From the NCBI RefSeq assembly GCF_008831285.2, contig NC_045146.1, positions 20,785,289 through 20,849,288 of the forward strand: a DNA stretch of 64,000 bases, written 5' to 3'. Numbering within the stretch: the stretch's first letter is position 1; every line of letters starts with the position of its first letter. Shown in pieces: positions 23,363-35,479 of this stretch. Origin of the DNA: Nymphaea colorata (taxonomy: Eukaryota; Streptophyta; Magnoliopsida; Nymphaeales; Nymphaeaceae). The notes beneath the pieces were generated by a model. That model saw only the letters and a list, made by a program, of their open reading frames with translations. It was not told where the DNA came from and made no database searches. The position numbers and the translations under genes are program-made.

Positions 23363-25229
23363 ATTTGTGGTATGACAACCACAACCGTAGCTTTTATAAA
23401 CGTCGGACCTGAAATCCATAATTGTGAAGTCCACTGTTTGCTTCAGCATTGGATTTTACCTAATGTAGATTTGAGATCAGCTTCGAGTTTCAGACCCAAG
23501 GCTACAAGAGGCGTTTGTTTATCACGAATACAACACTCGAGGTGAATTGAGACCACTGGGGATCTATGATACAAGGATTTAAGGTCTGACCCCCTTCCAT
23601 CCACCCTCAAATCAAATCCTCATTTTCTTTATAGATCTAAAATCCGGTGTTATTTACTGCCTGTGGGCTCTACATAAAAAGGATTTCAGATAAGGGTCAT
23701 ATGTAAGACCTCATGCTATTAAACACCCTGGTTAGGGGAGAGGCAACTTAAGTACTACAACCAGAGTAGGTAAACTCATTGTATACTTTTCCGAGAGGAC
23801 GTGGTCTATTGTTATATAGCCATTTCTGTCATATAGCCGAACCACCCTACTTTTTATTAGTTTTAGTAAACAGGCTCTCGCAATGCGCAAGTGAGATGAG
23901 CGGTGCAGATTGCATGTGACCGTTAAATTAGTCATATACAAATTGAACTGACATGGGAGACATGCTAAAATCAGGACCTGTGCTAAAGATTTTTCGCCTG
24001 AAGATTGCCAAGTCTGACACCCAACATAGGGCCAATCGCATGTTTGTACAACCCCATCGTGGTTGCATCTGGATTTGGACATGGACAAAGCACGTTTAAA
24101 AAAGAGTCCAGATCCAATGAGTTGTGATCTCTTCAAAATTAAGGTGAACAAGTTTTCGGGCGTTGCCGGACCTGCACCGTGCAGGATTTCTCGGAGAAGC
24201 AAATATTTCATAAATTTTGAACATGTAAACACTCTTACCATATTTCATGCACCGGGCAAATGGGGAGGCATTCTCTTCCACAACAAGGAGCCCCATCACC
24301 GCCACCGGCCTTTTCTATACGACGAACAGCTAGCGGCAAGAAAAAGCCAGTGGTGGCAATGGGGGAGGCAACAGACTGCCCATCCATTTTCTTTTTACAT
24401 TTCCTTTTTTAAAAGAAAGGGACGAGGCAGTGTCACCTCCTCCACGGCCGCTGGCTTTTCCTTACAGCCGACAAGAAAAGGCAGGCCGTCAAGCGCCCAA
24501 GCGTGGGGCACATCCTTTTGTTTTCTTTTATTATTAAAATGTGGGCTATCTACATACACGGGCCAGACCAGCCGAGTACCGTTCAGATTCTCTTACCGGA
24601 GCACAACTGCAAGTCCCTCCAAGGAGATGGGTCCTGCGGCCCTTGAGATAGATGGGTGCTTCATGGTTGGGAAAATGGGACTAATTTCTGTGATTCAGAA
24701 CCCATGGTACACCATTGGTGGCTGAAGAGAACCTCAAAGCATTTTACTTAGTGATACAGAGGAAGAGATTGGGCAAGGAAAAAAAAGAAGCATGATGACA
24801 CTCCAAAACTCATTTTGAGGAAAAAAATGATTTTCCCTCCAAAACATAGTTTCACGAACGTTTGGCTGACACAGAAAATGAGTCGCAAGTGTATTCCAAC
24901 TAATGACGTTGTTTGGACGCCAGCAGTTGAGTTCAAAAATTCAAGTTTCATTCCAGTTCAACGATATAAAGTGATCGGTGCGTCGTCGAAGGATTTTGTA
25001 TTATCACCAAGCGGATGTCAACTGCTTTGCTGTCAATATGTACAAATATGTGTAAAAACTTAAGACATGTTATAATATTTTGGGTGAAAACTTTGTGAAG
25101 AGCACATAAAAAATTGCAAAAGGATTAAGAAAATTTTACAAATATCTAGTGAAAGGAAAAAAGAGCATGAATGACATCCATAAATGACGTCAGTATCTGA
25201 TTGATAGAAAGCTTTGAGGTTATACGGGC

Positions 25230-27170
25230 CATATACGCTCTATGCAACAGAACACAATAACGCAAGCCGAGAAGAAATGGACCATCAACGTGATAGGATA
25301 TGAATTTGAAGTGATGTATCAAAAAGGAATTGAAAGGGAGGTACCCGGTGGATTGTCCAGACAGGTTGAACATGAGGGGGACATGGAACCACGTACAGTT
25401 TATTTATATTGCATAGACCCATTGCCAAAATCTGGCAGCATTAGAGATGGAGCATCATGAGTTCCTCATCATGCAGTAAAAGAGGAAACAACTTGGAGAA
25501 ATCTAATCTAGAATGTACTGGTATCGATGGAGAGAACCAGTAGTCCAGTACTGTATTCTCATAACTGAGTTTTTGTCCCTCCAAATTTTACGGTCATACC
25601 CATACTCCTAGCCACATTCCATTATGATGTGGCAGCTGGACACTAGGGAGTCAAATTTAACCAGTGCATGCATCGAGAATTCTTTTGGCCAGACATGAAA
25701 AGACATATAAAAGCCAATGTGCAAGAATGTGAACACATGTACAAGGCCGAATATGAAACGCTCAAACCTGCTCGACTTCTTCAACAATTACCTATGCCAG
25801 CAAGGGTATGGGAAGATATATTGATGTTGATGGACTTTATCGAGGGACTACCAAAATAAAGAGGAAAATCAGCAATACTGGTTGCAATTGCTCTACTTTC
25901 AATGTATGTGCATTTCATCGCACTAAATCATCCCTACTTAGCCAAGGATGTGGCACAAGTCTTTCAAGAACAAGTTGGGAAGTTGCGCAGGATGCCCCAG
26001 TCTATAATAAGTGATAGAGATCTGACACTTAAGTAAATTTTCGCAAGAATATATTAAATCACAAGGTACCAAACTCCATCTCAGCACAACATACCACTCT
26101 CAGTCTCACAGTCAAACGGTAGTCCATAGTGTTTTGGAAACTTATTTAAGGTTGCGTGGAGCACCAACCCCATGACTGGACAGAGTATCTGTTGTGGGCT
26201 GAGTATGCATACAACACCAACCCATTCTTCTAAGGAGAGATCTCTTTTTTAAAGTGTTCTATGGCCCATCACTATCAGACTCGCAAAGTTTCATCCATAA
26301 ACAGAATACCTAGACGAAGTGGATGTACAATTGTTGATGAGGGACAAGGTTCTAGAAGTGTTGAAGGAGATATTAGCTGCAGCACAAAACCGTATGACAC
26401 AGCAACATAATAAACATCATCATGATAAGAAATACAAAGGTTGGGGAGTGAGTCTATTTGAAGAACTTTCCAGCAACTAAGGTTCCGAACAGGGCTAAGG
26501 GAATGCATAAGTTTACAGCCAAACATTCTTGCCGCTTTCAAATCTCTGAAAAGATTGGTGAAGTGGCTTATTGACTCCAACTTCCCACCATTCTAACGTA
26601 CATCCAGTCTTCCATGTCTCAAGATCGAACCCATGTTATCAGGAGGTTGCTAATACAGCCACCCCTACTCCGTTATCTTCCACAGTCCACTACTTCACAT
26701 TCTCTATTTCCATTTAGGGTGCCGTAGCGAAGATCAGTCCGAAGATCAGCAAAGTCTGTAATCTAGTAGATAGTGGAGTGGCAAGGAAATGCTGCACCAG
26801 ATCCCAGTTGGAAAGACACTCAACAAGTGCAGAATCGCTTTCCAGAGTTCACACCTTGAGGACAAGGTATTGTTTGAGGGTGGGCGATTGATAGTTGGGC
26901 TGATACAAAGTCTTAAAATGTAAATGACTATAATATAGTATGAATAAGAGTAAGGGACGTGGATCCACTTAATATGAGGTCCTGCTTGTATCACCCTTCA
27001 TAATATGTATGTATGTATGTATGTATAAATTAATGAAAGTAATCCTCTCGCTGATGTTGGGATTTGCCCTAATTTGGTGAGTAATTGTTCTTTCTTCTCG
27101 ATTTCCCTTCGTATTCTCTAAAGCTGCTGGGCAGAATCGGTAGTAGAAGGAGAGTAAGAGAAGCAATCAA
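25230..27170 (+). mobile_element. Ty3/gypsy retrotransposon fossil (partial)
   Basis: Parts seen, in order: the end of the RNase H region, the zinc-binding N-terminal part of integrase (FFWPDMKRHI context), an integrase core with the WEDI...DFIEGLPK signature, and a probable 3' LTR from about 26,888 following a purine-rich stretch. The element is broken in many places and lacks its 5' half. Its RNase H end and part of the LTR are also in block B, so it predates the duplication. Confidence 0.8.
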
Positions 27171-29045
27171 AGTTCCTTAAGCAAAGACATATACGTATGA
27201 AATCTAGTGGTCAAGAAGAGTGTCTGCATGAAACTTTAACCATGGGCATCAAATTGATTCATACAGAAAGCAAAGCACTAATTTGTCAATAGAAAGAATT
27301 ATCATTAGAAAGAGATATTCATGTTTTCTGCGCAATGAATTGAAAAGAGGATAGAAATTCTATATCGCACTCTAAAAGAGTTAAAATAAACCATAAAATT
27401 AGTAGAAAAAAAATCTGCATTACACACTGTATACATGCCTAAGCTATGGGATGCTCCAACTTTGGATCCTATAAGAATAAATATGCAAAACGTAATCAAT
27501 ATTGGTATAAAATATAGAACTGTTTATCTTTTCTACAGATAGAGAACAACACCAGCATCCAGGACAAACTGAACTGACCTGAAGTGCCTAATCAACCATC
27601 TTAGAGAAAGCTGTAAAAGTTTGCATCACTTCCAAACCTGCCAAAATTGAATGTTAGATATGAAATCAAAATTATTGTCTATTAGTACGATGCATTCAAT
27701 AAAAACACACCTTAGCCTTCCTAATTGGAAGATAGAACCTAGATTAAAGAATCTCCTCAGAACCTGGAAAGCCCTGTTCTCTGCAACAGCTCAAAAGAAT
27801 AGAAAAGGAGGAAAACATATAAGTTGACTTTTTAGCTACAGTATGTAAGTTTGCATTGCAGGGAAAAGAAAGGTCAAATATTGTTACCAAGCTTAGAACA
27901 TTGAACAGTCCCTTGTGCATTTTTAACTAAAGAGAGATTCCCCTTGTAGGACCTTAATCAAGTCCCCTTTGTCAAATTGTATATTATATATTCTTAATGC
28001 CACTTTTGAACATATACTGTGCAACTCATAATATTGTTCTCTACTGGAAAAAAAAAAGAGACCCTCCAAGACCCTCTTAATGGCACAAGGGTAAACTGAA
28101 GACATCAAATTCAGTTCAAGTTTAGTTCCCGTGAAAGAATGTCCAAATCTGTGCATCAACACAAAAAGTAAGGGACTTAAACCACCATAGTAGTTTGATA
28201 AAAACCACTATAGACATCTTGCCAGGTTCATGTATCAAAGAAGAAAAAATCGTAATCCAAAAGAAAAGGAGAAAAAGAAGGAAAAACTAGATCCAAACAA
28301 GTAAACATTCTTCAATCAAACAAGTGCACAATTAAAGCTGACCACAAAAAGAGTAAGTTTGTTATCAATTATTTGTAAAAGCAGGACATCTATATCTGCA
28401 TGAACTTTTCTTTCAAGAAACAAATTAATCTGGTGCTTCTAATACAAATAAGTACCCTACCTTCTTCCATGTAGCGGCAGGGAAACAAGCATGTGGGTTT
28501 GCAACTCACAGGTCAACCGATGTACATTCAGCATGTCAAGACCTCTGTGCTTAATGGAATGCGTAATGTGAAAGCTTGATTAGCATCAGGAAAATAAGAA
28601 ATTGACATGTGTGCAGACTAGAGGCCAGCCTGGTTGCTTTATACTCTAGGGGAAAGAATGACCTACATAGGTAAAAGACAACTATAAAAGACAAGAACTC
28701 TCAATCAACCATCAGCTCATAGTTGATCTTAGAAACTTCTAATATCCTACCTAAACTGTCTTCTGCATGGACAGAATTTGCTTTTGAGTTAGCTTATAGG
28801 GTACCCTAGGAGAATCTCCTAGTAGCAACTGAAACTCCCCCTCTACCTGTGTTGCTAGTGCCCTAGTTATGCCAAAGTGAGACTTCTTTTCCACTAAACA
28901 CGGCACTTTTGCTGAGAAGGGCCATCAGCCTCTTTAAGTCGAGACCCAACCTTTTCAGTTGTAATTGCATCAACAAAAGTGAAGTACACAGGTGTTCAAT
29001 GAGTCGAGCCAACTTGGGCTTCACTTGAGCTTGCTTGGCTAACAC
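27171..29045. other. Block A non-coding sequence with possible decayed exons
   Basis: AT-rich, intron-like sequence matching 57,690-59,611 in B. A few minus-strand pieces have splice-like borders, for example after CAATTTTGGCAG near 27,640 and before GTAGGG near 28,460, and may belong with the orphan exon at 35681-35770, but I cannot reconstruct a gene. Confidence 0.4.
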
Positions 29046-29398
29046 CTATGTGACACGGGTACGCTTGTTTTGCCCAGGTACCTATAACAACCTGACCCAC
29101 TCCTGAGCTTGAGCCCCAGGTTCGGCAGATCCCAACCCGCCCCTTAGCAGTTTCGTCTCCAACCCTAAAAAGGCTAGGAACCAAGACAATCATCTCATTA
29201 ATGGCACCCTTTATAAGCCCTTGAAGATCTCTCACAATCTTTGATACAGGACTAAACTTTTGAGGCATTACAATCCATCCCCCTTAAGGCACACGCGTCT
29301 GCGCGTGTGGGACCCCAGGTCCAAGTGTTGAACTGGCTCTAATACCACTATAACAACCAGACCCACTCCTAGGCTCGAGCCCCTGGTTCGACGGATCC

Positions 29399-32300
29399 TA
29401 TTGAAGTATGTTAGATGGGTCTCGGGACCGGGTCCGGATCCATATCCTATCCAGCTTGTAGCCCTTGTTGGGCATTATTTAAGTCGTGTAACCCTAATCC
29501 TTAAGGTGTGAATGAAAGACTAAGGAGAGAGATGGCGGCTAGTGGGCATCGGCTCCTCCTCATTTGTGGTTTTTTCCCTCTTGTTGAGGGTTTTCCACGT
29601 TACATCGTGATCGTTGTTTCTCTTCCTCTTCTTGTTCGTGTTTCTACATGGCATCAGAGCCGACGAGTTTGGGAAATTTTTAGGAGTTGTGAAGTTCCAA
29701 CCCTAATATCTCTCACCGCTACCACCGCCGCCGCTGCAACAGCCACCGCCGCCGCTGATCCCAATACCACCGTCGCTGTTTCCGCCGCCGCCGGTGTCAC
29801 CCTTTGTGCCGTCGCCGTCACAGCCACTCTTGCGGCGTCGCTCTTGCGCCGTTGCTCTTGCGTTGTTGACTGTCGCCGTCGTCATTGTCCCTTGCGCCAT
29901 TGCCTTTTGAGCCGTCGTCTTGCTTCCCGGAGAAGGAAGATATGCATGCTTAGGCGCTTCCTAGGCTTGCCTCCCCCTATTCATGTCACTTCCTAGGGGT
30001 CTTTTGCAAATCCGGTGAAGTGCATCCGCCTCTTATCTGCAATATCTTGCTTGGTTGATCTTTGATTCCATCTTCTTGCTTTTTTTGGCACCCACCGTGC
30101 AAGAAGAGGTGGCTGGTCCGTGACTTGGTAGAGGACGTAAAGGAGGAGAGGAGTGTAACTTGAGGATTGCCTCAACGTCCGCCGGCGTACTGGCGATCGC
30201 ATCCCCCTTTCCTTACAAAAGACCGGGGTTAAATTGGTCTTACGGGTGAAGACTTTCCTCATCTCGAAGTTGAATTCCTATTCACTTCTATACCTTGATA
30301 CTTGCTGGTTTTGCCTCTTGAATCTTGATTCCAGCAAGGAGAACGTGTGGCGCAACCTCTACCCGTGGGAGATTGCAACCCGAGAGAGAAAAGGAACCGC
30401 TTCCGTCGAGCGACATCGACGATCGTTTCCCCCAATCGACATTCTGTTCACTCTTGGGGTTGATTGGGAAGCCGGTGAAGATATTACCTCTCTCTCTTTA
30501 TCGTTTCTGTCTAGATAGAACTTGATTTTCTCTCGTTCTTGTGATTCTATCCAAGGATATTACTACTCGTTGGTGCTCTCCGTTGTCACCGGTGCCTCTC
30601 TTGTTGTATCGTTGCTCGTGCCTCCTGTTGGACTATCTATGATTATGGCAGCTTCTTCATCTATAGACGTGATGGCGGATTGCCGTATGGGAGAGTGGAT
30701 CATTGACAGTGGCGCTACTCACCACATGACTGGTGATCCTAAGGTCTTTCATGGATATAAGATTTCATCAGGAAAGGATCGTGTTTCCCTTGCCGATGGT
30801 TCATCCAATGTTGTAAAACGCGTATCGTAAGCCGTATCGGTCGGGCTTTAAGATACGCCGTATCGTAATGTATCGTAACGTATCGTACCCGTATCGTAAA
30901 TTTTTAAAAAATAATAATAATAATTCAGAAATTTTTTTAAAAAAAATCGAAAAATTCATAAAAAATAAGAAAAAATTAAAAATAATAAATTCTTCATAGA
31001 AAACATGTTTTAGTCTTTTAGATAATGATAGACTTATTATTTTGCTAAATGCTATAAACTTACGCGTTCACGGTTCATCATTCATACTTCATAGACATCA
31101 AAATTCATAACAATATCTTCTTTTTCATCATCTTCATGGTAAAAAACCCGTTTCCTCCCAATGGGAATCAGCCACCCATGCACAAATCCATGGTTTAATA
31201 GATGATTTCACTGTGAAAATCGATGAATTCACAATGGAAATCGATGATTTCCCTCTAAGGCAGTACAATCTATAGATTAGAAATGAAGAAGGGGTGGGTT
31301 TTTATAAAAAAACTCAAAAAAATGGGGTTCAAGCCCCTTTTTTAGAAATCAGCCTGTATCGTACGATACGGGCTGTATCGCATCGTATCGTACGATACGG
31401 GGGCCCGTATCGCACGTATCGTACGATACAGGTACGATACACCCCCCATTTACGATACGGGGGGTATATCGTATCGTATTTTGTAAACGATACGATACGT
31501 ATCGTACGATACATATAACACTGGGTTCATCTATCTCCGTGGCTGGAAAAGGGAGTCTCCCACTTTTGAACAAGTTCTTAGTCCACAATGCTCTACATGT
31601 TCCTCATATTCCCTTGAATCTCTTGTCGGTTAGCAAGATCACGAAAGAGTTAAATTGCGAACTTATATTTTCCGCTGATCGCTGTGTTATGCAGGACTTG
31701 GTGACAGGGAAGAGGATTGAGATTGGTCTACCTTCTGACGGGCTCTATCGTTTACCTATGCGTGCTGCTCAGGCTCTCATGACGGCAGTCAGCCAAGCCA
31801 CAAAGAATAGAGAGGACTCCCTTCAATTGCTTCTACGTTGGCATGAGCGCCTTGGACACTTGCCTTTTGGCCTTCTTAGACAGTTGTTTCCTGATCTATG
31901 TTCCAGGTTAGATATGACTATGGTGTCTTGTGATGTCTGTCACCTGGCCAAACATGTTAGGGCTTCATACCCTTTGTCTAGCCATCGGTCTAAAGAGGTC
32001 TTTGCCATGATTCATTCTGATGTGTGGGGGCCTGCAGGGATTCCTTCTTGTCATGGTTTTCAATATTTTATCACCTTTATAGATGATTGTTCGCGTAACA
32101 CTATTGTCTACTTGTTGAAAAACCGTAGTGAAGTTCCTACTGTCATAGAGACTTTCATTGCTTATGTGGAAACTCAATATGGAGCATCTGTTAAGACATT
32201 TCGATCTGACAATGTTCGAGAGTATATGTGCCAGTCTGTTGATAACTTCTTTCGAAAAAAGTGAATTGTTCATGAGACTGCCTGTAGGTATACCCCTCCT

Positions 32301-35000
32301 CAAAATGGAGTTGCTGAATGAAAAAATCGTCAGTTATTGAATATGACTCGGGCTCTTCTTTTTCAACGTCATGTTCCAAAAAGGTATTGGGGGGATGCTG
32401 TGCTAACCAGTGCGTATCTTATAAACCGGTTGTCTAGTCGTGTGTTGAATGAGAAGACGCCTCACTCTATGTTATCGGGGAGTCGTGAACCTTTCTCTCT
32501 TCCACTCAAAGTTTTTGGTTGTGTTTGCTTTATTCACAATCATAGTCATCACATTAAAAAGCTTGATCCAAGGTCTATTAAGGGCATTTTTTTAGGGTAT
32601 TCTCCCACTCAAAAAGGGTACAAGTGTCGAGACCCTTCCACTGGTCGGGCCTATGTTACCAAAGATGTCTCCTTGAACATGTTTCCTATTTTGGTGAGAA
32701 TCCTCCTCAGGGAGAGTACTCTATGTCACATGAAGAGTATTCTCCGAGTCAGGAAATTCAGTTTACAGATTTTTTGGACTACAGGCGTGAATCCATTGGT
32801 CCATCTAGTGAGGTGCATGAACAGGAGAAAAATGGAGAGTGTTCCACTGAGGCAGAAGAGAAATGCAATCGTCTATTTGGGCAAGTTTACTCTAGGCGAA
32901 GAGTTTGTACAGATGAGATGACAGGTGGTGAGAATTCTACTCCCAATCCAATTTGTACAGATGAGATGACAGGTGGTGAGAATTCTACTCCCAATCCAAT
33001 TAGTCCTTCCCTGGATGACCCAAGTCGTGCGCAGGAGCAACCTGTTGAAGAAGAAATTCAGACTGTTGCTGCTAGTGAAGAGCTTCTCATCGCCCTGCGA
33101 AAGGGTGTCAGGTCATGTACTCAACATCCTATTAATAACTTTGTTTCATATTCTAAACTAAGCAAGGACTACAAATGCTTTGTATCTTCTCTTTCTTTGA
33201 CTATGATTCCCAGGAATGTTGCTGAGGCTCAGAGTGATCCTAAGTGGACTTATGCAATGCAAGAAGAGATGGAAGCCTTGCGAAGAAACATGACATGGGA
33301 AGTTGTAAAGATTCCTGAGGCGGCTCACTTGGTTGGATCTAAGTGGGTCTACACCATCAAGTACAAACCAGATGGGAGTGTTGAAAGATACAAAGCTCGT
33401 CTTGTGGCCAAGGGGTTTAGTCAGAAATATGAGATTGATTATTTGGAGACTTTTGCTCCTGTTGCGAAGATGAAGACTGTCAGAGTCATTATCTCTTTAG
33501 CTGTGATGAAGGAGTGGAAGATGCACCAACTTGATGTCAAGAACGCATTTCTCAATGGAGACCTTGAAGAGGAAGTATATATGTGTATGCCTCCAGGATA
33601 TGAGGAACCTGAAAAATGTTGCAAGCTAAAGAAAGCATTATATGGGCTCAAGCAATCTCCTCGAGCATGGTTTGAACGACTCAGACTTGTCATGAGACAG
33701 TGTGGATACCATCAAGGGAATGGAGATCGTACACTCTTTGTGAAGAGAAATGAGCAAAAGGTTACTATTTTGTTGGTATATGTTGATGATATGATTGTCA
33801 CAGATGATGATGAAGATGAAATAATGAAGTTAAAGAAACTTTTGGCGATCGAGTTTGATCTTAAGAACCTTGGTAAGTTGAAATACTTCCTTGGCATAGA
33901 AATTGCTAGGTCTGGGACTAGCCTTGTGCTAAATCAACGGAAGTACACTCTAGATTTGTTAAAGGAGACAGGGAAATTAGGGTGTAGACCAGCTTCTACT
34001 CCTCTAGATGTTGGCCATAAGCTAAGTCTTAGAGACGGAGAGCCACTCTGTGAAGAGGCAAAAAGAAGATATCATTGTCTTGTAGGGAAGTTAATTTATC
34101 TTACTCTCACTAAACCTGATATTACCTTTGCTGTGAATGTGATGAGTCAGTTCATGCATGCTCCCACGGATGCCCACTTGAAGGCTATTGACAGGATCTT
34201 GTGCTACTTGAAGAGGAATCCTGGCAAAGGTCTCTTATATGTCAAGCAAGACACTCTTGGGATTGAAGGTTATTCAGATGCAGACTGGGCAGACTGTATT
34301 GACACTAGAAGGTCCACCTCTAGCTATTGTATTTATTTAGGAGAGAATCTAATAGTGTGGAGAAGTAAAAGGCAAGATGTTTGTTCGCGTTCCAGTGCTG
34401 AAGCAAAATACAAAGCTGTTGCTATGGAAGTTTCTGAGCTTTTGTGGTTGAAAGTATTGTTGACTGATATTGGTATAAAGGTTGAAGAACCAATGAAGAT
34501 GTACTGCGATAACAAGTCCGCAATTAACTTGGCCAACAACCCTGTGCTTCATGACAGAACAAAGCATGTTAAGATTGACCGGCATTTCATTCGAGAGAGA
34601 ATTGATGCTAAAGAACTTGTACTTCCTTACATGAGATCTGAAGACCAAACGGCTGATGTTCTGACGAAAGCTTTATCTTCGACCTCATTTGAGAAATGTA
34701 TCCAAGTTGGGCATGTTTGATATGTATGCCCAACTTGAGGGGGAGTGTTGAAGTATGTTAGTTGGGTCTCAGGACCGGGTCCGGATCCGTATCCGATCCA
34801 GCTTGTAGCCCTTGTTGGGCATTATTTAAGTCGTGTAACCCTAATCCTTAAGGTGTGAATGAAAGACTAAGAAGAGAGAGAGTTTGGCGGCTAGTGGGCA
34901 CCGGCTCCTCCTCATTCGTGGTTTTTTCCATCTTGTTGAGGGTTTTCTACGTTACATCGTGATCGTTGTTTCTCTTCCTCTTCTTGTTCGTGTTTCTACA
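29399..35000 (+). mobile_element. Ty1/copia LTR retrotransposon fossil
   Basis: LTRs at 29399-29648 and 34746-35000, a primer-binding site beginning TGGCATCAGAG directly after the first, a purine tract before the second, and a 5-bp target duplication GATCC. Parts seen: protease-like region near 30.7 kb, GAG-pre-integrase and integrase about 31.5-32.6 kb, reverse transcriptase about 33.2-34.1 kb (YVDDM), RNase H to 34.7 kb. I recognise no gag domain. The order integrase before reverse transcriptase makes it copia. It is broken, with at least three breaks besides a hAT-like insertion. LTRs differ by about 4 %, so it is fairly young (order of one to a few million years under usual plant rates). 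A 54-bp direct repeat lies near 32,907-32,999. Confidence 0.95.
30806..31523. mobile_element. hAT-like non-autonomous DNA transposon inside the copia element
   Basis: 718 bp flanked by the exact 8-bp duplication GGTTCATC (30798-30805 and 31524-31531). The ends are CAATGTTGTA on the left and, reverse-complemented, CAGTGTTATA on the right, short terminal inverted repeats of hAT type. Both sub-terminal regions are packed with CGTATCG/CGATACG palindromes, many as GTATCGTACGATAC. No transposase is encoded, so it would need one in trans. Confidence 0.9.
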
Positions 35001-35479
35001 GATCCCAACCCACCCCCTAGCAGTTTCGGCTCCAACCCTAAAAGGGCTAGGAACCAGGACAATCATCTCATTAATGGCCCCTTTTATAAGCCCTTGAAGA
35101 TCTCTCACAATCTTCGATACGGGACTAAACTTTTAGGGCGTTACAGTACCTGTGTCGGTACGTGGGTACGACGACACGGGTATGGGTACAACTGCATTTT
35201 AAAACTTTTAAAATTATGTTTTCAAACTTAATTTTTTTCTAATTTTTTATTTTCCCTTCTTTTATATTTCCCTTCCAATAAGATTCTATATTTTTCTCTC
35301 ATTTTGAGATTTTTGTAGATTATAAGCCTATTAATACTTTTTTTTTTCATTTTATCATTTTTGAAAATATAAAATTTGCGGACCCACGCACCCACAATTT
35401 TCAAAATTGCCATGTCCGATCCTGTACCACCGTACCCGCACTCGTACTGTACCGGCACCGATGTGACATAGGCTAGCAC

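Larger units (their letters stand above)
29083..35145 (-). mobile_element. TRIM retrotransposon, split by a copia insertion
   Basis: A miniature LTR element of 456 bp once the inner insertion is set aside. One LTR is 29083-29272 (190 bp), the internal part is 29273-29348 (76 bp), and the other LTR is 29349-29398 plus 35006-35145 (190 bp). On the minus strand the primer-binding site reads TGGTATTAGAGCC and a purine tract (TTAAGGGGGA) precedes the 3' LTR. Target duplication is GTACC on both sides; block B has the single GTACC empty site. The LTRs differ at about 19 of 190 positions (10 %). No coding capacity, as usual for TRIMs. Confidence 0.92.
29046..35471. mobile_element. hAT-like MITE, split by nested insertions (block A)
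   Basis: The ends read CTATGTGACACGGG (left) and, reverse-complemented, CTATGTCACATCGG (right). The flanks are GCTAACAC and GCTAGCAC, an 8-bp duplication with one change. Its uninterrupted partner is at 59612-59961 in block B. Here the MITE is opened by the TRIM at 29083-35145. Its interior has repeated GGTACC/GTAC palindromes, possibly binding sites for a transposase. Confidence 0.85.

Noticed and set aside
24063-24725. 220-codon open frame on the plus strand in block A
   Set aside because: Not kept open in the duplicated copy at 47.9-48.3 kb, crosses low-complexity sequence and matches no known protein.
28863-29045. Leu-rich open frame (MLAKQAQVKPKL...)
   Set aside because: Present in both blocks but low-complexity, with AGCTCGAG-type repeat sequence; it stops at the hAT-like MITE and resembles no protein.
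29508-29996. Ala/Thr-rich open frame
   Set aside because: Starts inside the copia LTR and continues in GCC-repeat leader sequence; composition is repeat-driven.
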